From assembly GCA_016930895.1 (NCBI GenBank), contig JAFGFV010000276.1:1-11814 (forward strand): a stretch of DNA of 11,814 nucleotides. The letters run 5' to 3'. This DNA is from Spirochaetales bacterium. Lineage in GTDB: Bacteria > Spirochaetota > Spirochaetia > SZUA-6 > DRHE01. The notes under the pieces were generated by a model, which saw only the letters and a list, made by a program, of their open reading frames with translations, was not told the origin of the DNA and searched no databases. Made by a program: the position numbers and the translations under genes. Below are positions 1 to 5,627 of the stretch, one piece after another (positions within the stretch are counted from its first letter, which is position 1; the number at the start of each line of letters is the position of its first letter).

Positions 1-1
1 C

Positions 2-1210
2 CTCAGCGACGAGAACACCCAGGCTGCGGCCGGGGAGGCGTGCCTCGAGTCTCTCGGGGCCCTCGCCGTCGGACAGACGGTGCTTCCCGCCCTGCCGCGG
101 CCCGCCACCACCGTGGCTCTGGCCGAACGGCTGGCCCGGGAAGCCGCAGCCTCCCGCCCGACGCTGGTCCTGGCGATCGGCGCCGGCACGATCAGCGACC
201 TGGGCAAGATGATCTCCCTGAACCTGGATGTCCCCAACTGGTGCGTGGCCACCGCTCCGTCCGCAGACGCCTACGGGTCGGGAACAGCGGCCACCAAGTC
301 CGAATACCGGGCCCTGGCCGTGCCGTGCCGTCCAAGCGAGCGGATAATCTGCGATCTGGAGATTCTCGAACGGGCGCCGCGCATCCTGTTTCTGGCCGGG
401 TTGGGGGACCTCCTGGCCAAGTTCTTGGCCTTCCTGGACTGGAACGTGACGGGCCTGATCACGGGGGAATACTACTGCCCGGAGGCGGCCGAGCTGGCCC
501 TGGAGTCGGCCCGCCGGGCCATCGCGGCGGCGGCGCTGCAACGCACGGACTTCCCCGGGGCGGTCGCGTCCCTGACCGACGCGCTCCTGACCTCCAGCTT
601 CGCCATGCAGGCGATGGGCAACTCCCGCCCGGCCGCAACCGCGGAGCACACGGTCGGCCACTTCTGGGAGATCTCCCATGCGCCGGAGAATGTCGAGTGG
701 AGACTCCACGGCCTGCTGGTGGGTCTGGCTGGCCGCCTGATGCTGCCAGGATACTCCGCCTTCTATGCGCAGCTGCCGGCGGGTGCCGGCCGGGAAGCCG
801 AGCGGGGCGGCCTGGCCGCGGCAGCGGCACAGGGACCGGCCTGGGAGAAGGACCTCGATCCGGGCATGCGGCCTTACAGCCGATGGATCGCCGAAGAGGC
901 CGACCCGGAACTCTACCAACCAGCCACCGTCGCCGCCCACCTGGAGCGCTATCGGGAGCACCGTTCCGCGATCCGCGGGCTCGCCCAGTCCCTCCTCGGC
1001 GAGCTCGAGCAGGCGGTCGGGGTTCTGGAGGAGGCGGGGTATCCCTTCAGGCTTCGTGACTACGGGCTGGGCGCCGAGCAGGTGCTGCTTCCCTTCCGCT
1101 ACGTCCGGGCCCTGCGGCGCCGCTTCAGCTCCTTCAACCTCATGCACGAGCTCGGGCGGGAAGGCGCCGTTCTGGAAACGATCCGCCAGGGGATCGAAAG
1201 CCTGCGCTGA
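2..1210 (+). CDS. egsA: sn-glycerol-1-phosphate dehydrogenase (AraM/EgsA family), 5'-partial
   Basis: This is the 3' part of a metal-dependent NAD(P)H oxidoreductase that converts dihydroxyacetone phosphate to sn-glycerol 1-phosphate in the cytosol. The frame is open to the left window edge, so the start is missing; 402 residues are visible. The fragment opens with a family-like DENTQAAAGE segment. It then shows the dinucleotide-binding GAGTISD (about residues 60-66), APSADAYGSG (85-94), GLGDLLAK with the likely metal ligand Asp136, SRPAATAEH with His216, GHFWE, and a second likely ligand His236 in WRLHG. This order is typical of the EgsA/AraM branch of the dehydroquinate-synthase-like superfamily. 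AraM of Bacillus is about 394 residues, so this copy is somewhat long. The gene converges on the small minus-strand gene ending at 1220, only 9 bp away. It looks like ordinary host DNA outside the mobile element. Family confidence is high; substrate is by homology only. Confidence 0.88.
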   Translation, partial: LSDENTQAAAGEACLESLGALAVGQTVLPALPRPATTVALAERLAREAAASRPTLVLAIGAGTISDLGKMISLNLDVPNWCVATAPSADAYGSGTAATKSEYRALAVPCRPSERIICDLEILERAPRILFLAGLGDLLAKFLAFLDWNVTGLITGEYYCPEAAELALESARRAIAAAALQRTDFPGAVASLTDALLTSSFAMQAMGNSRPAATAEHTVGHFWEISHAPENVEWRLHGLLVGLAGRLMLPGYSAFYAQLPAGAGREAERGGLAAAAAQGPAWEKDLDPGMRPYSRWIAEEADPELYQPATVAAHLERYREHRSAIRGLAQSLLGELEQAVGVLEEAGYPFRLRDYGLGAEQVLLPFRYVRALRRRFSSFNLMHELGREGAVLETIRQGIESLR

Positions 1211-1219
1211 GCCCGGGGC

Positions 1220-1381
1220 TTACCAGCGATTGTTGTTTCCGCTCGAACGTACCCTGCCCTGAATTCGTGCGCCCCGCAGATCGGCGTTGTTGCCGGTGAT
1301 GGTCACGTTCCCCCGGATGCGGGTGGCGCCGTGACCCTGCCCGATGATGGTGACCTTGATGGCGCTTCTGGGCGATCTCAT
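1220..1381 (-). CDS. small Gly/Asn-rich beta-type protein, 53 aa, unknown function
   Basis: A 53-residue basic protein I do not recognise. The start at 1381 is chosen because the minus strand reads AAAGGAG, a 7-nt spacer, then ATG; a longer in-frame reading to 1540 lacks this support. After a short basic N-terminus (MRSPRSAIK) the rest is regular short beta-like strands separated by Gly/Asn turns: VTIIGQG, RIRGNVTITGNN, ADLRGARIQGRV, SSGNNNRW. The spacing resembles single rungs of a right-handed beta-helix (DUF3060-like proteins are similar in style), but one or two rungs cannot fold as a normal beta-helix alone, so it may oligomerise or be a remnant. No signal peptide is visible. It converges on the upstream dehydrogenase gene. 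A possible -10 box (TATACT, plus-strand 1551-1556) would give a leader of roughly 160 nt. Confidence 0.55.
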   Translation of the reverse strand: MRSPRSAIKVTIIGQGHGATRIRGNVTITGNNADLRGARIQGRVRSSGNNNRW

Positions 1382-1693
1382 GGGATTGCTCCTTTTTGCC
1401 TCGGGGATCATGCCGGGCGATGAGCCCGAAGTCCGAAGGGGACAAGACCGCGGGACAGATGGGTCAGCGGGATTCAGAGAGGCGGGTCTGTCGAGGCCGT
1501 CCTCACCGCACGGCGCGTCCTTCGGCGCCGTGTTGTGCACACGACACAGTATAGCCCTGATTCATCCGGGATCCAGGATGTGCGCTCGACCTGGCAGGGA
1601 CATCCAGACCGCAGCTCGCACGCCTGGTGGAAAACGACGAAGCCCCGCGGGCAGGCAGGGCTGTAACTAACTATCCTGTAGATATTTGTCTAC
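1382..1693. other. 312-bp non-coding stretch between small gene and tRNA remnant
   Basis: No convincing gene is seen. Read on the minus strand it would hold the long leader of the 53-aa gene, with a -10-like TATACT (plus positions 1551-1556) but no good -35 partner. Its right third carries the terminator-like hairpin (1641-1662) and the 7-bp inverted repeat (1676-1695) described separately. Confidence 0.4.
1627..1662 (-). terminator. candidate Rho-independent terminator after the tRNA-Gly remnant
   Basis: On the minus strand, AGCCC and GGGCT (plus 1658-1662 and 1641-1645) bracket a GC-rich loop that contains an additional CCCGCGGG palindrome, followed by a TTCGTCGTTTT tail. Position, about 30 bp beyond the tRNA 3' end, and form are typical of a tRNA terminator. 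The U tract is interrupted, hence moderate confidence. Confidence 0.45.
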
Positions 1694-1695
1694 AG
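1676..1695. repeat. 7-bp inverted repeat abutting the tRNA 3' end
   Basis: CTGTAGA (1676-1682) and TCTACAG (1689-1695) form a perfect 7-bp inverted repeat around a 6-bp AT-rich loop. The right arm overlaps the last base of the acceptor stem and the discriminator position of the tRNA-Gly remnant. It could be a local RNA structure after the tRNA or part of a recombinase site. Confidence 0.5.
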
Positions 1696-1740
1696 CGACC
1701 GATGGGAATCGAACCCACATCTCCAGCTTGGAAGGCTGCG
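1694..1740 (-). pseudogene. 3' half of tRNA-Gly(TCC); likely attachment-site remnant (attL/attR)
   Basis: On the minus strand the sequence gives an anticodon arm with loop CTTCCAA (anticodon TCC, plus 1730-1732), a variable region, a T arm of GTGGG, loop TTCGATT and CCCAT, the acceptor 3' strand CGGTCGC (plus 1695-1701) and a U discriminator (1694). No CCA is encoded. The 5' side fails: the bases where GCGACCG should pair with the acceptor do not match, no D arm forms, and the first anticodon-stem pair is G-G. A lone tRNA 3' half with phage-type genes on its 5' side is the expected result of integration by a tyrosine recombinase. The intact tRNA should then lie at the far end of the element, beyond the right edge. 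The crossover would lie near the anticodon loop (about 1728-1740). Confidence 0.75.
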
Positions 1741-1843
1741 TTCGCGAGCGTAAAAGCTGTATGCGGATATCATCACTGCATGTAGTCAAGATACTAACCT
1801 TATATGGCGAATATAGATACGTTCGGATCGCCTTGGGACCAGT

Positions 1844-1881
1844 CTGGTATCATATCTGGCATCACGGAAGTCTGGCGTCAC
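1844..1881. repeat. three direct repeats of CTGGYRTCAY
   Basis: CTGGTATCAT (1844-1853), CTGGCATCAC (1856-1865) and CTGGCGTCAC (1872-1881) lie in tandem in the gap between the attachment remnant and the repressor 3' end. The first two start 12 bp apart and the third 16 bp further on. Two further exact CTGGCATCAC copies, again 12 bp apart, occur at 6521-6542. The gap is non-coding, so these are probably protein binding sites. Confidence 0.6.
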
Positions 1882-1915
1882 GGTTGTTCTCGTGCCCGCC
1901 ATTCCCCGGCCCGAT

Positions 1916-1940
1916 CGCGTCGCCGACCCGCAGCGACGCG
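1916..1940 (-). terminator. 8-bp perfect hairpin downstream of the repressor
   Basis: CGCGTCGC (1916-1923) and GCGACGCG (1933-1940) form a perfect 8-bp stem with a 9-nt loop, 24 nt past the repressor stop on the minus strand. There is no U tract, so it may be a weak or Rho-assisted terminator, or an mRNA 3'-end stabiliser. Confidence 0.35.
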
Positions 1941-1964
1941 GCTTGGAGCTGGCCAACCCCGCCC

Positions 1965-2315
1965 TCATCCTCCAGCTCGCTCTCCCATCGTCGGAAGCAT
2001 GTGTCTGTACAAGATGTACGCCCCCAGTGCTCCCTTCAACTCCGCGACCTGCTCGTCTGAGTAGGATTCAAGCATCGTAACCACCTCACGGATTGCCTTG
2101 CGACCTGAAACCTCGGTACGTCCCCACACAAGGTAGTCCAGCGAAGCTCCCAAATACAGCGCGATCTTCACCAGGATATCGCCGGGCGGCAACTCATCCG
2201 TGTGCCAGTATGCAGCAAGGGTGCTGTACGGGACCGCGTTGTCCTTGCAGAACCTGTTGCGGCTCGCCCCGCGACGCCTGAACTCAGTCTCCACTCTGTC
2301 ATAGAAGGCATGCAT
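1965..2315 (-). CDS. small CI/Xre-type HTH phage repressor
   Basis: A 116-residue DNA-binding protein that would act as the lysogeny-type repressor of this element. Residues about 18-65 form the helix-turn-helix domain: SRNRFCKDNAVPYSTLAAYW, then an ILVKIALYLGASLDYLVWG segment, the usual end of CI/Xre-like domains. The rest is a short helical C-terminus (VTMLESYSDEQVAELKGAL). There is no S24/LexA-type peptidase domain, so RecA-driven self-cleavage is not expected. The start at 2315 has GAGGA (plus 2322-2326) with a 6-nt spacer. A near-consensus promoter lies directly upstream and palindromic sites overlap it, pointing to autoregulation. It diverges from the replication genes on the other strand, as in a phage genetic switch. 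It could alternatively control only its own element's excision. Confidence 0.8.
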   Translation of the reverse strand: MHAFYDRVETEFRRRGASRNRFCKDNAVPYSTLAAYWHTDELPPGDILVKIALYLGASLDYLVWGRTEVSGRKAIREVVTMLESYSDEQVAELKGALGAYILYRHMLPTMGERAGG

Positions 2316-2333
2316 CGATCGTCCTCAGAGAGC

Positions 2334-2362
2334 ATATTATCGCGATATAGCTATTATGTCAA
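2334..2362 (-). promoter_or_regulatory. near-consensus sigma-70 promoter for the repressor
   Basis: Read on the minus strand: TTGACA (plus 2357-2362), a 17-bp spacer, TAATAT (plus 2334-2339). The -35 is perfect and the -10 differs from TATAAT by two bases. The transcript would start about 10 nt before the repressor's ribosome binding site. Confidence 0.75.
2338..2354. promoter_or_regulatory. candidate repressor operators (two small palindromes)
   Basis: TATCGCGATA (2338-2347) is a perfect 10-bp palindrome lying over the -10 and spacer of the repressor promoter. ATAGCTAT (2347-2354) is a second perfect palindrome sharing one base with it. Sites here would block both the leftward promoter and any rightward promoter. 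That they bind this repressor is an inference from position. Confidence 0.45.
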
Positions 2363-2392
2363 CTAAAAAACGTCAAGATAGCGGCAATTGGC

Positions 2393-2421
2393 TTGATCCT
2401 TTGAGGCGAAGCGACTACTTT
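2393..2421 (+). promoter_or_regulatory. weak candidate rightward early promoter
   Basis: TTGATC (2393-2398), a 17-bp spacer and TACTTT (2416-2421) have correct spacing but match the sigma-70 consensus at only 4 and 3 of 6 positions. An alternative -10 is TATTAT (2352-2357), which has no good -35 and overlaps the repressor promoter. Only one of these need be real. Confidence 0.25.
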
Positions 2422-2561
2422 TGGCAGTGGTTCTCGTGCCATGACGGCGAGAATTCTGACCAGCGTTGCTCCGTTGGAGGCTTGGCTGGGCGACCTCCTG
2501 GACTGGAGAAAGGGGCAGATGTCGCCATGCCCCGGGGCCGTTGGGGTTGATCACCTCAGCG

Positions 2562-2604
2562 GAAAAGCCGCTTGCTCCTTCGGCGGCTGCCCCGGGGTCT
2601 TTTC
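2562..2604 (+). repeat. leader hairpin before the early gene
   Basis: GAAAAG followed by CCGC (2562-2571) can pair with GCGG (2583-2586) and, beyond an internal GC-rich bulge, CTTTTC (2599-2604). The hairpin ends 26 nt before the AGGAGG at 2631. It is one of several strong hairpins placed ahead of uncoupled genes in this element. Confidence 0.4.
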
Positions 2605-2641
2605 GAGGAGGAGTGTCGGTATCGAACCAAAGGAGGGGACC

Positions 2642-3577
2642 GTGGAGATGCTGTTGAAACCAGGGCGGCTCATCGACTTCGGGCGAGTTGGCGACCCCGT
2701 CGATCAAGTGCCTGAGTGGTGGAAGCGGTGGAACGAGCTGCGTCAGCGGGGAGTGAGCTTCGAGAAGCTGCTCAAGCTCAACAGCCCGAACGCCAAGCTC
2801 CCGGGGCCGCTGCGCGGGAAGGGATTCGACTACCCCTCGGACTACAGACCGGCCCCCGAGCGATTCCCGAAGAACGTGGTGATTTGCCTGGGCTCCAGGA
2901 CCGGCCGCGATGGGCGCACCCGCTTCCTGTCGGTCGAGATCCCAATCAATGACCTGCCGAAGCGTAACCGCCCGAGGGCAGAGCGGGAGGCCGATCGCGT
3001 TCGCATGGAGGAGCTGTTCACGACGCACGGCAAGTTCGTTCAGTGGACGGCGCTACGCCTATTCAGGAAGTACAGCGCTCTGGCCGAGCAGCACCTGGGG
3101 ATGTTCAAGACGGTTCAGCACGGTGGCTATCGGGCCGAGGACTTCGAGAGTCTGATCTGGGAAGCCATCCTATTCGAAAAGGGCACTGGCGTCGATGCCA
3201 TCGAGAAGTTCGTGGGTGCCTGGGTCCGCGACGGGATGGAATCGAAGGGCAAGCACGACATCCGGATCATCTCGCTCACCGAGAAGCTCGACCACATGTG
3301 GGAGTGGTTGAGGTCCGGTGGGCGTATGACGCCTGCGATCTTCAACCCGGACCAGAACACGCGACCGACCGTCAGGCACAGTCTCGCTGCCGGGCCCAGG
3401 TGGGGTAGGCGGTTGAAGAAAAGTGAAGAAAGTTGCGATTTTGGGGCTGAGGACTCGGAAAACTCCCATAACTATATAGGGAGAGAGAGAAAGAGCGTTG
3501 ACCTCGGGACTCGGTTCATGACCCCCGAGGAAACGGTGATGTACGCCAAGCGCTACCTGCGCCCGGGTACGCCATGA
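2642..3577 (+). CDS. early phage protein of unknown function, faint sigma-region-2-like segment
   Basis: A protein of about 311 residues, the first rightward gene after the repressor. The GTG at 2642 (AGGAGG at 2631-2636, 5-nt spacer) or the ATG at 2648 (11-nt spacer) is the likely start; the frame runs open to 2441 but without a ribosome site there. I do not recognise a domain firmly. The centre, from HGKFVQWTALRLF through YRAEDFESLIWEAILFE to KFVGAWVRDGM and IISLTEKLD, follows the order of a sigma-70 region 2 (helix, acidic ED-LxxEA helix, KF-hydrophobic-Wxxx segment). Conservation is weak and no region 4 is evident. The C-terminus is charged, with SEESCDFGAEDSEN. Its position next to the repressor suggests a regulator of early or later transcription. 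A replication accessory role is equally possible. Confidence 0.7.
   Translation: MEMLLKPGRLIDFGRVGDPVDQVPEWWKRWNELRQRGVSFEKLLKLNSPNAKLPGPLRGKGFDYPSDYRPAPERFPKNVVICLGSRTGRDGRTRFLSVEIPINDLPKRNRPRAEREADRVRMEELFTTHGKFVQWTALRLFRKYSALAEQHLGMFKTVQHGGYRAEDFESLIWEAILFEKGTGVDAIEKFVGAWVRDGMESKGKHDIRIISLTEKLDHMWEWLRSGGRMTPAIFNPDQNTRPTVRHSLAAGPRWGRRLKKSEESCDFGAEDSENSHNYIGRERKSVDLGTRFMTPEETVMYAKRYLRPGTP
3465..3492 (+). promoter_or_regulatory. possible initiation-like motif TATAGGGAGA inside a gene
   Basis: TATAGGGAGA at 3475-3484 equals the start-site half of T7-class promoters, followed by a purine run. The upstream recognition half does not match the T7 or T3 consensus, and no single-subunit RNA polymerase gene is in the window. 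Very tentative. Confidence 0.12.
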
Positions 3578-3594
3578 GCGGGCGACACACTTTT

Positions 3595-3613
3595 GGCTCT
3601 ATAGGTAGAGGCC
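3595..3613 (+). repeat. short imperfect hairpin in the intergenic gap
   Basis: GGC-TCTA and TAGA-G-GCC pair around TAGG with one bulged base, 17 nt after the stop of the early gene. There is no U tract, so it is not a standard terminator; an mRNA-processing or stabilising structure is possible. Confidence 0.3.
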
Positions 3614-3715
3614 AGCAAGGAGACCGGGAACGGCCCCTTGCCCCGCGACACGGTTCCCCCTCGACCCTTGCGGTCGTTGCATGCTTTCGCGGGTCAGATC
3701 TCCTTCTCTCGCCAG

Positions 3716-3745
3716 GGTGCCCCTGGGTTGGCCCCCGGGGGCACC
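3716..3745 (+). repeat. strong GC hairpin 11 nt before the ribosome site of the replication gene
   Basis: GGTGCCCC (3716-3723) and GGGGCACC (3738-3745) form a perfect 8-bp stem, with a loop that contains further GGG/CCC complementarity. It ends 11 nt before AAGGAGG at 3757. There is no U tract, so a leader, processing or attenuating hairpin is more likely than a simple terminator. Confidence 0.55.
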
Positions 3746-3767
3746 ACTTTCACCCAAGGAGGATAGC

Positions 3768-4802
3768 ATGAGCGAACAGTTGAGCAGCTTCGACGACTTC
3801 CTCGCCTGGGAGCGTGCCAGCCGGGACACCATCGATCTGAAGAAGATCTACATCGACGTCTGCGGCGACCTGAACGCAGGGCTCATGCTGAGCCAGTTGA
3901 TCTACTGGTGCCTCCCCGACGCCGAAGGCGAGAGCAAGCTCCGCGTCTACAAGAACGGAATCGGGTGGGTCGCCAAGAGTAGGGCTGAGTGGTGGGAAGA
4001 GACCCGCCAGTCACCCCGCGAGGTGGACCGTGCGAAGACGATCCTGGTGAGAAAGGGCTTTGCCGAGGTCAACCAGTTCAGGTTCGACGGCCTGAGGACC
4101 GATCACTACCGTCTGCTGCCCGAGGGAGTGCTCGCGGCGCTTAACGAAATCTTGAGGAATCCTCTCGCCAACCCGTACAAGAGGCCCAAGAGTGGCCCCG
4201 GTGTTACCGAAAAGGGAATACCCATGTTACCGAAAACGGAATACCCATGTTACGAGAACTGCAAGACCCATGTTACCGAAAACGACATTCCTACTATAAC
4301 AAAGACTACGACAAAGAGTACGACAGAGACTGTAGGAACGCCACTTCAACAGACTTCAAGAAACTTCAAGAAACTTGAAGCAGATCAGAGCAGAGCGTTC
4401 GCGGACGAGCCGCTCACGTTCCCCTCACCAACCCCTGATGATTCGAACGTTGAACAAGAGGCGTTGGCGGAAGCAGCTCCGACCGGAGCACAGAGTCAGA
4501 ACAATGTACGCGCCGCCGGTGAGCGCCCAGAGCCATGGATGTACACTCTCGCGACGCGCATCGACGACCGCGTCTGGTTGACCCGCAAGATAGTCGTGCA
4601 CCTCGCTGCCCCAACCTTCCGTCGCATGCGGGAGCGGGGGCTCGATAGCTTAGAGTATGTCGAGGCCGTCGCCAGTCGCTTTGACGAGCCGTGCCCGACA
4701 GAGCACCTGATCTCGGAGATCAACCGAGACCTGAACTTCCCAGACGAAGAAGAGCACGACGAGATCCGCGCTCGTGCTTCCCCGGCTGCCGCTACGGCAT
4801 GA
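3768..4802 (+). CDS. winged-helix replication initiator-like protein with internal origin
   Basis: A 344-residue protein of the type found in phages and small mobile elements as replication initiator or replisome organiser. The start at 3768 follows AAGGAGG (3757-3763) and a 4-5-nt spacer. Residues about 35-116 fit a winged-helix domain: LNAGLMLSQLIYWC, then NGIGWVAKSRAEWWEETRQS, PREVDRAKTILVRKGFAEV, and a wing ending in TDHYRLL. A low-complexity, Thr-rich linker follows (residues 140-265). Its first part, VTEKGIPMLPKTEYP to VTENDIP, is encoded by four 23-bp iterons. A helical C-terminal domain (about 275-330, WMYTLATRIDDRVW to HLISEINRDLNF) may contact a host helicase or loader. As with lambda O, the protein probably binds the repeats inside its own gene and opens DNA next to them. 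The replication role is inferred from the domain, the repeats and position. Confidence 0.7.
   Translation: MSEQLSSFDDFLAWERASRDTIDLKKIYIDVCGDLNAGLMLSQLIYWCLPDAEGESKLRVYKNGIGWVAKSRAEWWEETRQSPREVDRAKTILVRKGFAEVNQFRFDGLRTDHYRLLPEGVLAALNEILRNPLANPYKRPKSGPGVTEKGIPMLPKTEYPCYENCKTHVTENDIPTITKTTTKSTTETVGTPLQQTSRNFKKLEADQSRAFADEPLTFPSPTPDDSNVEQEALAEAAPTGAQSQNNVRAAGERPEPWMYTLATRIDDRVWLTRKIVVHLAAPTFRRMRERGLDSLEYVEAVASRFDEPCPTEHLISEINRDLNFPDEEEHDEIRARASPAAATA
4202..4293 (+). repeat. four 23-bp iterons, probable origin of replication
   Basis: Units start at 4202, 4225, 4248 and 4271, spaced exactly 23 bp. Units 1, 2 and 4 share TGTTACCGAAAA; unit 3 begins TGTTACGAGAAC. By hand comparison with unit 2, unit 1 matches 22 of 23 bases, unit 4 matches 19 and unit 3 matches 16. 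Because 23 is not a multiple of 3, each unit is read in a different frame, so the repeat is maintained at the DNA level and not to repeat a peptide. The spacing is close to two helical turns, as in iteron-type plasmid and phage origins. Confidence 0.8.
4301..4382 (+). repeat. 12-bp and 10-bp tandem repeats next to the iterons
   Basis: Immediately after the iterons are AAAGACTACGAC (4301-4312) and AAAGAGTACGAC (4313-4324). Then ACTTCAACAG, ACTTCAAGAA, ACTTCAAGAA and ACTTGAAGCA start at 4343, 4353, 4363 and 4373, an exact 10-bp period. CTTCAAG and CTTGAAG (4364-4380) also form an inverted pair. The stretch is visibly richer in A/T than its surroundings and could be the unwinding region of the origin. 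Confidence 0.6.
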
Positions 4803-4887
4803 CTTTCACCGCCGGGAGATGGATGCCTCCGCGTCGCGGAGCGGGCCCAGGAAAAAGCTGCGGCCAAGGCCGCTAGGAGGGTGAGAG

Positions 4888-5037
4888 ATGGACACGAAGC
4901 TACGAAAGGGCTGCCCGTATAAGGGCCAGATCGAGAGCTGCCTGCTTGCCGAGTGCAACCACTGGCAGCATAGGTCAAACCGATGCGCCTTCGACGAAGA
5001 GCCTAAGGCTCCGAAGACCCCGAAGGCATCGAAGTGA
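4888..5037 (+). CDS. 49-aa Cys-rich small protein, unknown function
   Basis: A 49-residue protein with TAGGAGG and a 7-nt spacer before ATG at 4888. It has four cysteines (residues 9, 18, 23 and 33) and histidines at 25 and 28, in CPYKGQIESC, LLAEC and HWQHRSNRC. This is compatible with a small zinc-binding fold, although the spacing is not a classic CxxC ribbon. The C-terminus is a Lys/Pro-rich tail (EPKAPKTPKASK) that may bind nucleic acid. It overlaps the next gene by 4 bp (GTGA), so the two are translated together. Two GC hairpins (CTCCGC/GCGGAG and GCGGCC/GGCCGC, about 4828-4873) lie just upstream. I do not recognise a family. Confidence 0.65.
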   Translation: MDTKLRKGCPYKGQIESCLLAECNHWQHRSNRCAFDEEPKAPKTPKASK

Positions 5038-5627
5038 GCGCGCTGAAGACCCTGGTCATCACGGTCACCAACCATGACGGGCGGTGCCGGATCGGGGATC
5101 TCGGATACATCGAGGGGGACGCAGGACCTTTCGAGCGGGTCGTAGACCTGCCCCAGGACCTGGAGCCCCTCAACCTTGAGAACGCGATCCTGATCGCCGA
5201 CAACTCGCCGGGTGGGGACCGGGATGGCAACAAGTTGCCGCCCCGTGAAAACCCCTACAGAGGCTTGTGGAGAGTTGGGGACCAGCACTTCATGCTGATC
5301 AAGGTCAACATACCGCTGCGAAGCGGGAACCAGGGAAGGGAGCCGGATGCTCCTGTGAAAACCCGTCGTGGGAGATCGAAGGGGCCGAGTCAAGGCCGAG
5401 CGGTCGGAATGCATGCCGACACCGCCAGTGCGCTCAGCACGTATCAACTGCTGGAGTCGCACTACGCCTCAACGCTCGTGTTCATGACTCGGGAAGCCCA
5501 GGTCGCCCGTGATTGGGCCGAGCAGGATCAGAAGGCCTTGCGAGACAGCTTGGAGAGACGAGCGCGTGCGGAGGCGAGCGTGCATCCCCTGCTGCGGGGT
5601 ACGACGTTCGCCCTGGGGGTGCACTGA
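5034..5627 (+). CDS. 197-aa protein of unknown function
   Basis: A protein I do not recognise. It starts at GTG 5034 (GAAGG, 7-nt spacer), overlapping the previous stop by 4 bp. Residues 1-100 look like a compact alpha/beta domain: KTLVITVTNHDGRCRIGDLG, a beta-rich middle (AILIADNSP, LWRVGDQHFMLIKV), then a basic, disordered linker (KTRRGRSKGPSQGR). Residues about 125-190 are helical and charged (ALSTYQLLESHYASTLVFM, VARDWAEQDQKALRDSLERRARAEA), likely a coiled coil. No signal peptide or membrane segment is seen. It sits between the replication and packaging-type genes and ends in a 1-bp overlap (TGATG) with the next gene, so it is part of one polycistronic unit. Confidence 0.7.
   Translation: MSALKTLVITVTNHDGRCRIGDLGYIEGDAGPFERVVDLPQDLEPLNLENAILIADNSPGGDRDGNKLPPRENPYRGLWRVGDQHFMLIKVNIPLRSGNQGREPDAPVKTRRGRSKGPSQGRAVGMHADTASALSTYQLLESHYASTLVFMTREAQVARDWAEQDQKALRDSLERRARAEASVHPLLRGTTFALGVH

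Larger units (their letters stand above)
2316..2641. other. 326-bp divergent control region and early leader
   Basis: This stretch separates the leftward repressor from the rightward early gene. It holds the repressor promoter, two small palindromes, weaker rightward promoter candidates and a hairpin. A 64-codon reading frame from 2356 begins inside the promoter without a ribosome binding site and is not accepted. Confidence 0.6.

Noticed and set aside
1694..1766. A complete functional tRNA-Gly
   Set aside because: The 5' acceptor strand and D arm cannot be formed from the adjacent sequence, and the top of the anticodon stem is mismatched.
2356..2550. 64-codon plus-strand frame starting inside the repressor promoter
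   Set aside because: No ribosome binding site, its start overlaps promoter elements, and the sequence lacks protein-like regularity.
3574..3771. 65-codon frame coupled by ATGA to the early gene
   Set aside because: Codon third positions are not GC-rich as in neighbours, it runs through two hairpins and ends inside the start of the replication gene.
4799..4876. 25-codon frame overlapping the replication gene stop by ATGA
   Set aside because: Too short and without a ribosome site; composed largely of two GC hairpins.
4806..5462. 218-codon minus-strand frame
   Set aside because: Antisense shadow of two coupled plus-strand genes that have ribosome sites and overlapping starts.
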